Source of the DNA: Chelativorans petroleitrophicus
GTDB taxonomy: Bacteria; Pseudomonadota; Alphaproteobacteria; Rhizobiales; Rhizobiaceae
NCBI RefSeq assembly: GCF_025398195.1
Contig: NZ_JAODNV010000006.1
Location: forward strand, 172,001 to 236,000
DNA: 64,000 bases
Direction of reading: 5' to 3'
Both the position numbers and the translations under genes were made by a program. The number at the start of each line of letters is the position of its first letter. Position 1 is the stretch's first letter. Shown here piece by piece: positions 32,649 to 41,408 of this stretch. Under the pieces are notes generated by a model. The model ran no database searches. It saw only the letters and a list, made by a program, of their open reading frames with translations, and was not told the origin of the DNA.

Positions 32649-32691
32649 ACTTTCAAATTTTTCTGGAAAATGGCGCGTCGCCTGCTTTGAT
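32649..32691 (+). promoter_or_regulatory. Purine-island shared element, copy 1 (puuD/lysR divergent region)
   Basis: ACTTTCAAATTTTTC at 32649-32663 is followed by GAAAATG-like and CG-rich segments and TGCTTTGAT at 32683-32691. The same 15-mer, an AATG and TGCTTCGAT recur at 39044-39085, upstream of puuE/uraH. Within copy 1, TTTTC-TG-GAAAA is a perfect 12-bp palindrome. It ends 6 bp before the LysR start codon. It probably binds that LysR regulator or forms a co-regulated promoter. Confidence 0.6.
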
Positions 32692-32697
32692 AGGCGC

Positions 32698-33624
32698 ATG
32701 GCCTATTTAGACAACATCGCTGTTTTCGTGCGCGTGGTGGAACTGGGCAGCCTTTCGGCTGCGGGGCGGGACATGCGCATCTCGCCGGCGGTCGCCTCCA
32801 ACCGCATCAAGGAGCTGGAGAAGCATCTGGGTGTCAGGCTGCTCAACCGCACGACGCGGCAACTGACGCCAACCGAGCATGGCCGCGTCTTCTATGACGG
32901 GGCGAAGAAGGTTCTGGAGGCGGTGGAGGAGGCGGAAGGCGCGGTGGCGGCCCTTTCCGGCAGGCCGCGCGGTACCATCCGCGTGACTGCGCCGCTCGGG
33001 CTCGGCAAGAGGCTGATCGCCAGCGGCATCCCCGAGTTCCACGAGCGCTATCCGGAGATTTCGGTACGGCTCCGGCTTTCCGACCACGACGTGGACATCA
33101 TGCGCGAGGGCATCGACGTTGCCTTCAAGCTGGGGCTCTTGGAAAGCTCCAGCCTGCGCATGCGCGGCATCATGGACTGCGAGCGCGTGCTTGCCGCCGC
33201 CCCCGCCTATCTCGCCCGGCGCGGCGAACCGGAGCGGCCGGAACAGCTCGTGGAAGACAGGCACGACTGCCTGATGCTGCGCTTTCCCGGAACGCGCGAA
33301 TATTTCTGGACGCTGCAGACCGCCGAGGGGCCGAAGAAATTTGAGGTGCGCGGACCTTTCGATACGGATGATGGGGACGTGATCACCGGCTGGGCGCTCG
33401 AAGGGCACGGTATCATCAACAAGCCGCGCTTCGAGATCGAGCCTTTCCTGCGCGACGGGAGGTTGAAAATCATCCTGCCCGATACGCCGCCGGTGCCGGT
33501 GAAGCTCGCGGCCATCTACCCACACAGAAAGCTGCAGGACCCCAAGGTGCGCCTGCTCGTCGATTTCATGGCCGAGCGCTGCCAGCGCATGATCGGGGAA
33601 ATCCTTAAGGGGAGGGTGATATGA
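32698..33624 (+). CDS. LysR-family regulator of the purine-degradation island
   Basis: 308 aa. The N-terminal HTH is 'IAVFVRVVELGSLSAAGRDMRISPAVASNRIKELEKHLGVRLLNRTTRQLTPTEHG', the standard layout of the AaeR/PgrR-like LysR branch. The effector domain begins 'GTIRVTAPLGLGKRLIASGIPEF'. It is divergent from puuD-guaD-ttuD and is surrounded by purine genes, so control of purine catabolism is inferred. Its stop overlaps the next ATG by 4 bp. Confidence 0.88.
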   Translation: MAYLDNIAVFVRVVELGSLSAAGRDMRISPAVASNRIKELEKHLGVRLLNRTTRQLTPTEHGRVFYDGAKKVLEAVEEAEGAVAALSGRPRGTIRVTAPLGLGKRLIASGIPEFHERYPEISVRLRLSDHDVDIMREGIDVAFKLGLLESSSLRMRGIMDCERVLAAAPAYLARRGEPERPEQLVEDRHDCLMLRFPGTREYFWTLQTAEGPKKFEVRGPFDTDDGDVITGWALEGHGIINKPRFEIEPFLRDGRLKIILPDTPPVPVKLAAIYPHRKLQDPKVRLLVDFMAERCQRMIGEILKGRVI

Positions 33625-33803
33625 AGAAAAAGAAGATTCCTCGTTTCAAAACGGATGAGGAAGTGGAAGCGTTCATCGAGAACGCTGATCTGAGCGAGTA
33701 TGACCTTAGCGAGTTCAAGCCTTTCCGGTTCGATTTCGCTAAGGAGAAAGATGAAGACGAGAAGCCCGAGTCCCGCCCTCGTCCTTCGACAAGTTCAGGA
33801 TAA
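33621..33803 (+). pseudogene. CopG-type antitoxin, probably truncated by a repeat
   Basis: 60 codons, overlapping the lysR stop as ATGA. 'KIPRFKTDEEVEAFIENADLSEYDLSEFKPFRFDF' matches the N-terminal half of CopG-family antitoxins (PF12441-like). As I recall the family, a ribbon-helix-helix segment normally follows. Here it is missing, and the last about 10 codons (RPRPSTSSG) and the stop are read from a palindromic repeat. No toxin gene adjoins. It is therefore either a truncated orphan antitoxin or a small protein of its own; the intact 5' end and coupling to lysR mean it could still be translated. Confidence 0.6.
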
Positions 33804-33912
33804 GGGCTCTCGTCGGCGCTTCACGATGAGGCTTCCGTCAACGCCTCATGATGAATACTGATGCTTGGACAGGTTCGCTCGCCTTCACCCTCATCCTGAG
33901 CTTATCGAAGGG
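33783..33912. repeat. Palindromic dispersed repeat at the lysR/xdhC end
   Basis: CCTTCGACAAGTTCAGGATA (33783-33802) and its extension AGGG are mirrored by CCCTCATCCTGAGCTTATCG (33888-33907) plus AAGGG. The arms are about 24 bp with a few mismatches, about 80 bp apart. The core 'CCTGAGCTTGTCGAAGG' is a common intergenic repeat in alphaproteobacteria. It lies between convergent genes and supplies the 3' end of the small antitoxin-like frame. Confidence 0.75.
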
Positions 33913-33935
33913 CGGGTGAAGGACAGATTTGCCTA

Positions 33936-34763
33936 TTACTGCTGTAGCACCGCCCGCATCACCTCAGCCGCTGTCAGTGCGGCAATGACGGCGGGGCGCT
34001 TGTCGCGGAGATCGGCGCCGCCGATGGGGGTGACGAGCCGGGCGAGGCGGGCTTCCTCGCCGCCATTCTTCAGATACCAGTTCTTGAAGGTGGCCTTCTT
34101 GGTCTTGGAGCCGATCATGCCGACATAGGCGGCGTCGTTGCGCGCCAGGGCTTCGCCGGTGATCAGGAAATCGAGCGCGTGGTCGTGGGTGAGCACCACG
34201 AAGGCCGAGCCCGGCGGTGCGGAGCGTACCGCCTCCTCCGGGACCGCCGTAAGCCGGGTCTCGACCGCGTCCGGCATGCCCTCAAGCGCTTCGGCACGCG
34301 TCTCCACCACGACCGTGCGCACCGGAAGGAGCGCAAGTGCGGCGGCGAGCGCATGACCGACATGCCCGCCGCCGAAAAGATAGACATGCGGGCGCGCCGC
34401 ATCCTCGGCCTCGGCGCGCCGCAACAGATCGGCACGCTCCCTCTCCCCCGCTATGCGGATATCGAGCGCCACACGCCCGCCGCAGCACTGGCCGATCTCC
34501 GGGCCCAGAGGGATATCGAGAGCGCCGGTTGCGATGTTCTCCGCAATCAACTCCCGCGCCTTGGCGATCGCCAGGAATTCGAGCTGTCCGCCGCCGATCG
34601 TGCCGAAGGTTTTTTCGGGCGAAACGACCATCCACGCACCGGCCTCGCGCGGCGTGGAACCCTTGGCTTCGGCGACGGTGACGAGAGCGGCAGCCGGGGC
34701 GGCGTCGAAGAAGGCAGCAAGGCGTTTGGCGAGCATCCCCGAAAGATAGTCGCGTGAGGCCAT
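33936..34763 (-). CDS. xdhC: Xanthine dehydrogenase accessory protein XdhC
   Basis: 275 aa. The N-terminal XdhC_CoxI domain has 'VTVAEAKGSTPREAGAWMVV' and 'FGTIGGGQLEFLAIAKA' with 'EIGQCCGGRVAL'. The C-terminal Rossmann-like domain has 'HVYLFGGGHVGHALAAALALLPVRTVVVETRA'. XdhC binds the molybdenum cofactor, promotes its sulfuration and inserts it into XdhB. The start at 34763 lies 5 bp after the xdhB stop; a longer in-frame extension overlaps xdhB coding and is rejected. It is the last gene of uraH-xdhA-xdhB-xdhC. Confidence 0.92.
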   Translation of the reverse strand: MASRDYLSGMLAKRLAAFFDAAPAAALVTVAEAKGSTPREAGAWMVVSPEKTFGTIGGGQLEFLAIAKARELIAENIATGALDIPLGPEIGQCCGGRVALDIRIAGERERADLLRRAEAEDAARPHVYLFGGGHVGHALAAALALLPVRTVVVETRAEALEGMPDAVETRLTAVPEEAVRSAPPGSAFVVLTHDHALDFLITGEALARNDAAYVGMIGSKTKKATFKNWYLKNGGEEARLARLVTPIGGADLRDKRPAVIAALTAAEVMRAVLQQ

Positions 34764-34768
34764 CCGAT

Positions 34769-37117
34769 CTACTTCGCCGCTTCCGCCTTCAGCCGTTCCA
34801 CGGCAAAAAGCACACGCTCGGGCGTGGCGGGGGCGTCGAGGCGCGGGCAGATCTTGTGATTGGCTACGCTCGCCACGGCGTCCGACAGCGCGTGCAGCAC
34901 GGAGATCGCCAGCATGAAGGGCGGCTCGCCTACCGCCTTGGAGCGGTGGACGGTGGGCTCGGCATTTTCCGCCCAGTCGGCGAGCTTCACATTGAAGATC
35001 TTCGGCCGGTCGGAGGCGAGGGGGATCTTGTAGGTCGAGGGGGCATGGGTTCTGAGCATGCCCTTCTCGTCCCATACAAGCTCCTCGGTAGTAAGCCACC
35101 CCATGCCCTGGACGAAGCCGCCTTCGATCTGCCCAAGGTCGATGGCCGGGTTCAGCGAGCGGCCGGTCTCGTGCAGGATATCGACGCGCTCGACCATGTA
35201 TTCGCCGGTCAGCGTATCGATCGAGACTTCCGTGCAGGCCGCCCCGTAGGCGAAGTAATAGAAGGGGTGGCCGCGCCCCTTCTCGCGGTCCCAGTGGATC
35301 TTCGGCGTCTTGTAGAAACCGGCCGCTGAAAGCTGGACGCGATCCATATAGGCTTGCTTCACGAGCTCGGCGAAGGGGATCTCCTGGTTGCCCACGCGCA
35401 CCCGGTTCGGCAGGAAGACCACCTGCTCCTTCGGCACTTCGTAATGGCGGGCGGCAAAGTCGATCAGCCGGTTCTTGATCTGCCGGACGGCGTTTTGCGC
35501 CGCCATGCCGTTGAGGTCCGAGCCGGAGGAGGCGGCAGTGGCCGACGTGTTGGGCACCTTGCCGGTCGTGGTGGCGGTGATCTTCACGCGGTCGATGTCG
35601 ATCTGGAACTCCTCGGCCACCACCTGGGCGACCTTTACATAGAGCCCCTGGCCCATTTCGGTGCCGCCGTGGTTCAGGTGCACCGAGCCGTCGGTATAGA
35701 CATGCACCAGCGCACCCGCCTGGTTGAAATGGGTGGCGGTGAAGGAGATGCCGAACTTGACCGGCGTCAGCGCGATGCCGCGCTTGACGATATCGCTCGT
35801 GGCGTTGAATTCCGCGATGGCGCGGCGGCGGCCGGCATAGTCCGCGGTCTCCTCCAGCTCCGCGACGATGCGGTGGACGATATTGTCCTCCACCTTCTGG
35901 TGGTAGGGCGTGACATTGCGGTCAGTCTCCCCGTAAAAATTCCGCTTGCGGATTTCGAGCGGGTCCTTGCCAAGGGCGAAGGCCACTTCTTCGATGATGC
36001 GCTCGGCCCCCACCATGCCTTGCGGTCCGCCGAAGCCGCGGAAAGCGGTGTTCGACACGGTGTTGGTGTAGAGCGGCGCGGAGACGGCGCGCACGGCGGG
36101 GTAGAAATAGGCGTTGTCGCAGTGGAACAGCGCGCGGTCCGTCACCGCGCCCGACAGATCGGCCGAAAAGCCGCAGCGCGCGGCATATCTCAGGTCCACG
36201 CCGAGAATGGTTCCATCGTCGTCGAAGCCCACCTCGTAATCGATCAGAAAATCGTGCCGCTTGCCGGTGGCGATCATGTCGTCGTCGCGGTCAGGGCGGA
36301 GCTTTACGGGCCGGCCGGTGCGCTTTGCCGCGAGGGCCGCGACGGCAGCGAACAGGTTCGCCTGCGTTTCCTTGCCGCCGAAGCCGCCACCCATGCGGCG
36401 CACCTCGATGGTGACGGCATGGGAGGGGATGCCGAGCACATGCGCCACCATGTGCTGCACCTCGCTCGGGTGCTGTGTGGAGGAATGGACGGTGACATCC
36501 ATGTCCTCGCCCGGTACGGCGAGCGCAATCTGGCCTTCGAGGTAGAAATGGTCCTGCCCGCCGACCCGCATCCTCCCCTTGATGCGGCGCGGCGCGGCGC
36601 TCAGTGCCTTTTCCACCTCGCCGCGCTCGAGCTTCAGCGGCTTGGTGACGAGCCGGGGGCTTGCCGGGTCCGCGTCGGCTGCATCGATCAGCGCCGGCTG
36701 CTCCTCATATTCGATCTTCGCCAGGCGGCAGGCGCGCCGCGCGGCCTCGCGTGTTTCCGCGATAACAGCAAAGAGCGGCTGGCCGAAGAACTGCACCTCG
36801 TTTTCGGGAAAGACGGGTTCGTCGTTAAGGCCGGTCGGGCTGATATCGTTGTGGCCGGGTATGTCCTTCGCCGTCAGCACGGCGACGACGCCGGGTGCCG
36901 CCTCGACCTCCGAAAGGTCCATTTTGCGGATGGTGCCGTGGGCGATGGTCGAAAGCCCCAGATAGGCATGCAGCGTGCCCGCCGGCTCGGGCATGTCGTC
37001 GATATAGATTGCCTCGCCGGTGACATGCTTATGGGCCGAGTCGTGGCGAAGGGAGTGCGCAACGCCACCCGCAATCGCCGGCTTCTTGAGATCGAGAGCC
37101 TCGTGCCTGGTCATCAT
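34769..37117 (-). CDS. xdhB: Xanthine dehydrogenase, molybdopterin-binding subunit XdhB
   Basis: 782 aa. Conserved blocks include 'SAHKHVTGEAIYIDDMP' at the N-terminus, 'RRMGGGFGGKETQANLFA' (Mo-cofactor binding), 'AFRGFGGPQGMVGAERIIEEVA' and 'VHLNHGGTEMGQGLYVKVAQV'. 'GEPPFMLAISVLHALSDAV', near the C-terminus, contains the catalytic Glu of xanthine oxidoreductases. It oxidises hypoxanthine and xanthine to urate together with XdhA. The start overlaps the xdhA stop as ATGA. Confidence 0.95.
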   Translation of the reverse strand: MMTRHEALDLKKPAIAGGVAHSLRHDSAHKHVTGEAIYIDDMPEPAGTLHAYLGLSTIAHGTIRKMDLSEVEAAPGVVAVLTAKDIPGHNDISPTGLNDEPVFPENEVQFFGQPLFAVIAETREAARRACRLAKIEYEEQPALIDAADADPASPRLVTKPLKLERGEVEKALSAAPRRIKGRMRVGGQDHFYLEGQIALAVPGEDMDVTVHSSTQHPSEVQHMVAHVLGIPSHAVTIEVRRMGGGFGGKETQANLFAAVAALAAKRTGRPVKLRPDRDDDMIATGKRHDFLIDYEVGFDDDGTILGVDLRYAARCGFSADLSGAVTDRALFHCDNAYFYPAVRAVSAPLYTNTVSNTAFRGFGGPQGMVGAERIIEEVAFALGKDPLEIRKRNFYGETDRNVTPYHQKVEDNIVHRIVAELEETADYAGRRRAIAEFNATSDIVKRGIALTPVKFGISFTATHFNQAGALVHVYTDGSVHLNHGGTEMGQGLYVKVAQVVAEEFQIDIDRVKITATTTGKVPNTSATAASSGSDLNGMAAQNAVRQIKNRLIDFAARHYEVPKEQVVFLPNRVRVGNQEIPFAELVKQAYMDRVQLSAAGFYKTPKIHWDREKGRGHPFYYFAYGAACTEVSIDTLTGEYMVERVDILHETGRSLNPAIDLGQIEGGFVQGMGWLTTEELVWDEKGMLRTHAPSTYKIPLASDRPKIFNVKLADWAENAEPTVHRSKAVGEPPFMLAISVLHALSDAVASVANHKICPRLDAPATPERVLFAVERLKAEAAK

Positions 37118-38589
37118 GCGGCCTCATAACGCGTTAAATGCAGCGGACCGCCAGCCTCGGTCGTCTCCAGGAAGAAGCGCTTCAGAAGGTTCTTCGCCGC
37201 AAGCATGCGGTACTCGGCAGAGGCGCGCATGTCGGTGATCGGCGCGAAGTCCCGCTCATATGCGGGAAGGGCCTGTTCGACCGTTTCCATGGTCCACGGC
37301 TTGCCGGTGAGTGCGGTCTCCACGGCGAGCGCGCGTTTCGGCGTTGCGGCCATGCCGCCATAGGCGATGCGCGCCGAGGCAACCGTGCCATCCGCCGCAG
37401 TCTTCAGCGCGAAGGCGCCAAGCACCGTGGTGATGTCCTCATCGCGCCGCTTGGAAACCTTCCAGACGGCAAAGCGCGTGTCCGCGCCGGGCAGCGGCAC
37501 GTGAACGGCTTCCACGAACTCGCCCGGCTGCCGGTCCTGCTTGCCATAGGCGATGAAGAAATCTTCGAGCGGGATGGTGCGCCGGCTGTTGCCCTTGCGC
37601 AGGGTAAGCGTCGCGCCCAGTGCGATCAGCGGCGGGGGTGTGTCGCCGATGGGCGAACCATTGGCGATATTGCCGCCGATCGTGCCCATGTTGCGGACTT
37701 GCTCGCCGCCGATGCGGTCGATCAGCCCCCCGAACGCCGGAATGCGTGAGGCAAGCAGCGCGTAGGCGTCCGAATAGCTGACGCCTGCGCCGATGGTGAG
37801 TGTACCGTCCTTCTCGGAGATGGAGCGCAGTTCCTCCAGCCCGCCGATGAAGACGACGGGGGCGATCTCGCGCATGAATTTCGTCACCCAGAGCCCGACA
37901 TCCGTACTGCCGGCAACGATGGTGGCCTTGGGCTCGGCTTCGAGCACCGCTGCCAGATCGTCGACGGATGCCGGGATGACGAGGCGCTGACGGCCTTCGC
38001 CGATCTCCACGCGGCCGCCGTCCTTCATCGCCTTTAAAGCGGATATCACCGCTTCGCGTTCGACGGCGAGCGGATCGGCGGCGGCATCGCCATAGGAGGA
38101 GATGGCGCGGGCGGCGCGCACGATCGGCTCATAGCCGGTGCAGCGGCACAGATTTCCCTGCAGCGCCTTCTCGATCGCCCGGTCGGAAGGGGCGGGATCG
38201 CGCATCCACAGCGCATAGAGCGCCATGACGAAGCCGGGCGTGCAGAAGCCGCATTGCGAGCCATGGAAATCCACCAGCGCCTGCTGCACCGGATGCAAGC
38301 TGCCGTCCGGCCGTTTCAGGTGTTCGACGGTGACAACATGGCAGCCGTCGAGCGAGGCGAGGAAGCGGATGCAGGCATTGACGCTCTCATAGACGAGGTT
38401 GCCGCCGGAAAGCCGGCCGACGAGCACGGTGCAGGCGCCGCAGTCGCCTTCTGCGCACCCTTCCTTCGTGCCGGTCAGACGGCGCTCGAGACGCAGATAG
38501 TCGAGCAGCGTGCGGTCCGGCCGCACGTCGGAGAGGGCGACCCTGGTGCCGTTCAGGAGGAAGCGGATTTCGCTGCGGACGGCGGGCAT
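37114..38589 (-). CDS. xdhA: Xanthine dehydrogenase, Fe-S/FAD subunit XdhA
   Basis: 491 aa. The N-terminal plant-type 2Fe-2S site has C45, C50, C53 and C73; the second 2Fe-2S site has C113, C116, C148 and C150. The FAD domain follows ('ATIVAGSTDVGLWVTKFMRE', 'SYSDAYALLASRIPAFGGLIDRIGGEQVRNMGTIGGNIANGSPIGD') with the CO-dehydrogenase flavoprotein C-terminal domain. It passes electrons from XdhB to NAD+. It overlaps uraH by 1 nt and xdhB by 4 nt, showing tight coupling. Confidence 0.95.
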   Translation of the reverse strand: MPAVRSEIRFLLNGTRVALSDVRPDRTLLDYLRLERRLTGTKEGCAEGDCGACTVLVGRLSGGNLVYESVNACIRFLASLDGCHVVTVEHLKRPDGSLHPVQQALVDFHGSQCGFCTPGFVMALYALWMRDPAPSDRAIEKALQGNLCRCTGYEPIVRAARAISSYGDAAADPLAVEREAVISALKAMKDGGRVEIGEGRQRLVIPASVDDLAAVLEAEPKATIVAGSTDVGLWVTKFMREIAPVVFIGGLEELRSISEKDGTLTIGAGVSYSDAYALLASRIPAFGGLIDRIGGEQVRNMGTIGGNIANGSPIGDTPPPLIALGATLTLRKGNSRRTIPLEDFFIAYGKQDRQPGEFVEAVHVPLPGADTRFAVWKVSKRRDEDITTVLGAFALKTAADGTVASARIAYGGMAATPKRALAVETALTGKPWTMETVEQALPAYERDFAPITDMRASAEYRMLAAKNLLKRFFLETTEAGGPLHLTRYEAA

Positions 38590-38954
38590 CAGCTTCCCCG
38601 GTAGGTCGAATAGCCGTAAGGCGAGACGAGCAGCGGTACGTGGTAGTGCGCGCGCTCGGCCATGCCGAAGCGGATGGGCACCACATCGAGGAAGGCGGGG
38701 GAGGGCAGAGCCGTGCCTTTCGCGCGCAGATAGGCACCCACCTCAAAGACGAGTTCGTATTCGCCTGGCGCGAAGGCATCGCCTTCCAGCAGCGGCGCGT
38801 CGCAGCGGCCGTCCGCATTGGTGCGCACGGTTTTGATGTGCGTCCGGTTTTCGCCCTCCAGCCGGTAGAGCGCAATTTCCATCCCGTCGGCGGGCTTGCC
38901 TGCCGCCGTGTCCAGAACATGGGTGGTCAGCCGGCCCTCGCCCTGGTTGCCCAT
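38589..38954 (-). CDS. uraH: 5-hydroxyisourate hydrolase
   Basis: 121 aa transthyretin-like protein. The N-terminal '[25 protein letters not shown]' and the C-terminal tetrapeptide YRGS are diagnostic of HIU hydrolase as opposed to transthyretin. '[19 protein letters not shown]' carries the active-site His and Arg region. It has no signal peptide, so it is cytoplasmic. It hydrolyses the product of PuuD to OHCU, the substrate of the UraD domain encoded just across the divergent promoter. Confidence 0.94.
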   Translation of the reverse strand: MGNQGEGRLTTHVLDTAAGKPADGMEIALYRLEGENRTHIKTVRTNADGRCDAPLLEGDAFAPGEYELVFEVGAYLRAKGTALPSPAFLDVVPIRFGMAERAHYHVPLLVSPYGYSTYRGS

Positions 38955-39043
38955 GCGATCTCCCCTTTCTGTTCTTCTTGAAACGATTGTGCGGCAAATC
39001 CGATGCGCACATAAGGGGGGTGCACTGGAAAGGCTGCATAAAG

Positions 39044-39085
39044 ACTTTCAAATTTTTCGTGAGAATGCTCGCTCATTGCTTCGAT
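39044..39085 (+). promoter_or_regulatory. Purine-island shared element, copy 2 (uraH/puuE divergent region)
   Basis: ACTTTCAAATTTTTC at 39044-39058, then GAGAATG and TGCTTCGAT at 39077-39085. These repeat the element found in the puuD/lysR region, in the same order and orientation relative to the rightward gene, with an 18-bp instead of 19-bp spacer. It lies 20 bp before the proposed puuE start and about 90 bp before the divergent uraH-xdh operon. Confidence 0.6.
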
Positions 39086-39105
39086 TATCCTCGAAAAAAG
39101 GCGAA

Positions 39106-40569
39106 ATGTGGCTGCAGGAGAGACGTGAAACAGTGACGCGCTATGTCCGCAACATGCGTGGCTATGGCTCCAACCCGCCAGACCCGAAATGGCCGGGCGG
39201 CGCCTATGTCGCGGTGCAGTTCGTCGTGAACTACGAAGAAGGCGGCGAGAACTGCATTCTTCATGGAGACGAGGCTTCTGAGGCGTTCCTGTCCGAGGTC
39301 GTCGGGGCTGCGCCTTGGCCCGGCATGCGGCACTGGAACATGGAGTCGATCTACGAGTACGGCGCGCGCGCCGGCTTCTGGCGGCTCCACCGCATGTTTA
39401 CCGAAGCCGGTGTGCCCGTCACCGTCTATGGTGTCGCCAGCGCGCTTGCCCGCTCGCCCGAGCAGGTGGCGGCCATGAAGGAAGCGGGCTGGGAGATCGC
39501 AAGCCACGGCCTGCGCTGGATCGACTACCGCGCCCATTCGGCAGAGGACGAGCGGCGCGATCTGCAGGAGGCGGTGAGGCTCCATACGGAAGTGGTGGGC
39601 GAGGCGCCGAAAGGCCTTTATCTCGGGCGCACGTCGGCCAACAGCGTGAAGCTTGCCATCGAGCATGGCGGGTTCGAGTGGATTTCCGATACCTATGACG
39701 ACGACCTGCCCTACTGGATCGACCATGACGGGCACGGGAATGCGACGCGGCCGCAGCTCGTCATCCCCTATACGCTCGACGCCAACGACATGCGTTTTGC
39801 GACGGCTCAGGGTTTCAATTCGGGCGACCAGTTCTTTGCTTATCTGAGGGATGCGTTCGACACGCTTTATGAAGAGGGCAGGGCCGGCCGGCCAGCGATG
39901 ATGAGCGTCGGGCTGCACTGCCGTCTCATCGGCAGGCCGGGGCGGGCAGCTTCGCTCAAGCGCTTCATTGACTATGTGAAGGGGCATGACAGGGTATGGC
40001 TGCCGCGCCGCATCGACATTGCCCGGCACTGGATGGAGCATCATCCTTATGAGGCGCCGACGCTGCGGCCGAGCCGGATGGAAAAGGCCGAGTTTGTGGA
40101 GCGCTTTGGCTCGATCTTCGAGCATTCGCCATGGATCGCCGAACGGGCTTACGCGCTGGAGCTCGGGCCCGCGCACGATAGTGCAGCGGGCTTGCACAAC
40201 GCCCTGGCGCGCGTCTTCCGCTCGGCAAGCGAGGAGGAGCGGCTGGGTGTGCTCAAGGCACACCCGGACCTTGCCGGCAAGCTCGCCGCGGCCCGGCGTC
40301 TGACGCCGGAGTCGGCGAAGGAACAGGCGTCCGCAGGACTCGATGCGCTGACGGATGAGGAGCGCGCGCGCTTTACCGATCTCAATCAGCGCTACACGGC
40401 GAAATTCGGCTTTCCCTTCATCATCGCCGTCAAGGACAATACGAAGGAAAGCATTCTGCAGGCGTTCGAAAAGCGCATCGAGAACAGCCGTGAGGAGGAG
40501 TTCGCCACCGCCTGCGCGCAGGTGGAGCGCATCGCCTACCTGAGGCTCAAGGACATTCTGCCGTCATGA
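39106..40569 (+). CDS. puuE: Fused allantoinase PuuE / OHCU decarboxylase UraD
   Basis: 487 aa bifunctional protein. Residues about 1-315 are a polysaccharide-deacetylase-like allantoinase ('MRGYGSNPPDPKWPGGAYVAVQFVVNYEEGGENCILHGD', 'WEIASHGLRWIDY'). Residues about 325-487 are OHCU decarboxylase, with 'VLKAHPDLAGKLAAA' and 'LNQRYTAKFGFPFIIAVKDNTKESIL'. It covers decarboxylation of OHCU to allantoin and ring opening to allantoate. The ATG at 39106 follows AAAGG; a GTG at 39133 is an alternative. Its 3' end overlaps the next gene by 4 bp. Confidence 0.93.
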   Translation: MWLQERRETVTRYVRNMRGYGSNPPDPKWPGGAYVAVQFVVNYEEGGENCILHGDEASEAFLSEVVGAAPWPGMRHWNMESIYEYGARAGFWRLHRMFTEAGVPVTVYGVASALARSPEQVAAMKEAGWEIASHGLRWIDYRAHSAEDERRDLQEAVRLHTEVVGEAPKGLYLGRTSANSVKLAIEHGGFEWISDTYDDDLPYWIDHDGHGNATRPQLVIPYTLDANDMRFATAQGFNSGDQFFAYLRDAFDTLYEEGRAGRPAMMSVGLHCRLIGRPGRAASLKRFIDYVKGHDRVWLPRRIDIARHWMEHHPYEAPTLRPSRMEKAEFVERFGSIFEHSPWIAERAYALELGPAHDSAAGLHNALARVFRSASEEERLGVLKAHPDLAGKLAAARRLTPESAKEQASAGLDALTDEERARFTDLNQRYTAKFGFPFIIAVKDNTKESILQAFEKRIENSREEEFATACAQVERIAYLRLKDILPS

Positions 40570-41408
40570 CCGGAACCTATTACGCTCCCACGGGTGGGCA
40601 CCCGCCGCAGACGGACCTTTTGACGGGTCGTGCGGTCTTCACCGAGGCTTACGCGGTGATCCCCAAGGGCGTGATGCGCGACATCGTGACGAGTGTGCTG
40701 CCCTTCTGGGAAAAGACCCGCGCCTGGGTCATCGCGCGCCCGCTTTCGGGCTTTGCCGAGACTTTCTCGCAATACATCATGGAGGTGCAGCCCGGCGGCG
40801 GCAGCGAGAAGCCGGAGCCCAACAACCAAGCCGAAGCGGTGCTCTTCGTGGTCGAGGGGGAGCTGACGGTGGAGCTGGACGGCCAAAGCCATCGGATGGA
40901 GCCGGGCGGCTACGCTTTCCTGCCACCGGCAAGCCGCTGGACGGCGCGCAATGAGGGTTCCGCGCCCGTGCGCTTCCACTGGATCCGCAAGGCCTATGAG
41001 GAGGTGGAGGGCATTCCGCTGCCGGAAGCCTTCTTCATCAATGAGAAGGACGTCGCGCCCACGCCCATGCCGGGCACGGAGGGACGGTGGGCGACCACGC
41101 GCTTCGTCGACCCGGATGATGTCCGCCATGACATGCATGTGACGATCGTCACCTTCGAGCCCGGCGCGGTCATTCCTTTCGCGGAAACGCATGTGATGGA
41201 GCACGGGCTCTATGTGCTGGAAGGCAAGGCGGTCTATCGCCTCAACCGGGACTGGGTGGAGGTCGAGGCGGGCGATTTCATGTGGTTGCGCGCCTTCTGC
41301 CCACAGGCCTGCTATGCGGGCGGCCCGGGAAAGTTCCGCTACCTGCTCTATAAGGATGTCAACCGGCATGCGGCGTTGAAGCCGCTGTGGCGGGCAACCG
41401 GCCGATGA
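40566..41408 (+). CDS. (S)-ureidoglycine aminohydrolase (double cupin)
   Basis: 280 aa with two cupin barrels: the first around 'VEGELTVELDGQSHRMEPGGYAFLPP', the second around 'VMEHGLYVLEGKAVYRLNRDWVEVEAGDFMWLRAFCPQACYAGG'. This is the AllE/YlbA/UGHY family, which releases ammonia from (S)-ureidoglycine with Mn2+. Databases often label it allantoicase, which is not its known activity. It is coupled to puuE-uraD upstream (ATGA) and allA downstream (ATGA). Confidence 0.9.
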   Translation: MTGTYYAPTGGHPPQTDLLTGRAVFTEAYAVIPKGVMRDIVTSVLPFWEKTRAWVIARPLSGFAETFSQYIMEVQPGGGSEKPEPNNQAEAVLFVVEGELTVELDGQSHRMEPGGYAFLPPASRWTARNEGSAPVRFHWIRKAYEEVEGIPLPEAFFINEKDVAPTPMPGTEGRWATTRFVDPDDVRHDMHVTIVTFEPGAVIPFAETHVMEHGLYVLEGKAVYRLNRDWVEVEAGDFMWLRAFCPQACYAGGPGKFRYLLYKDVNRHAALKPLWRATGR

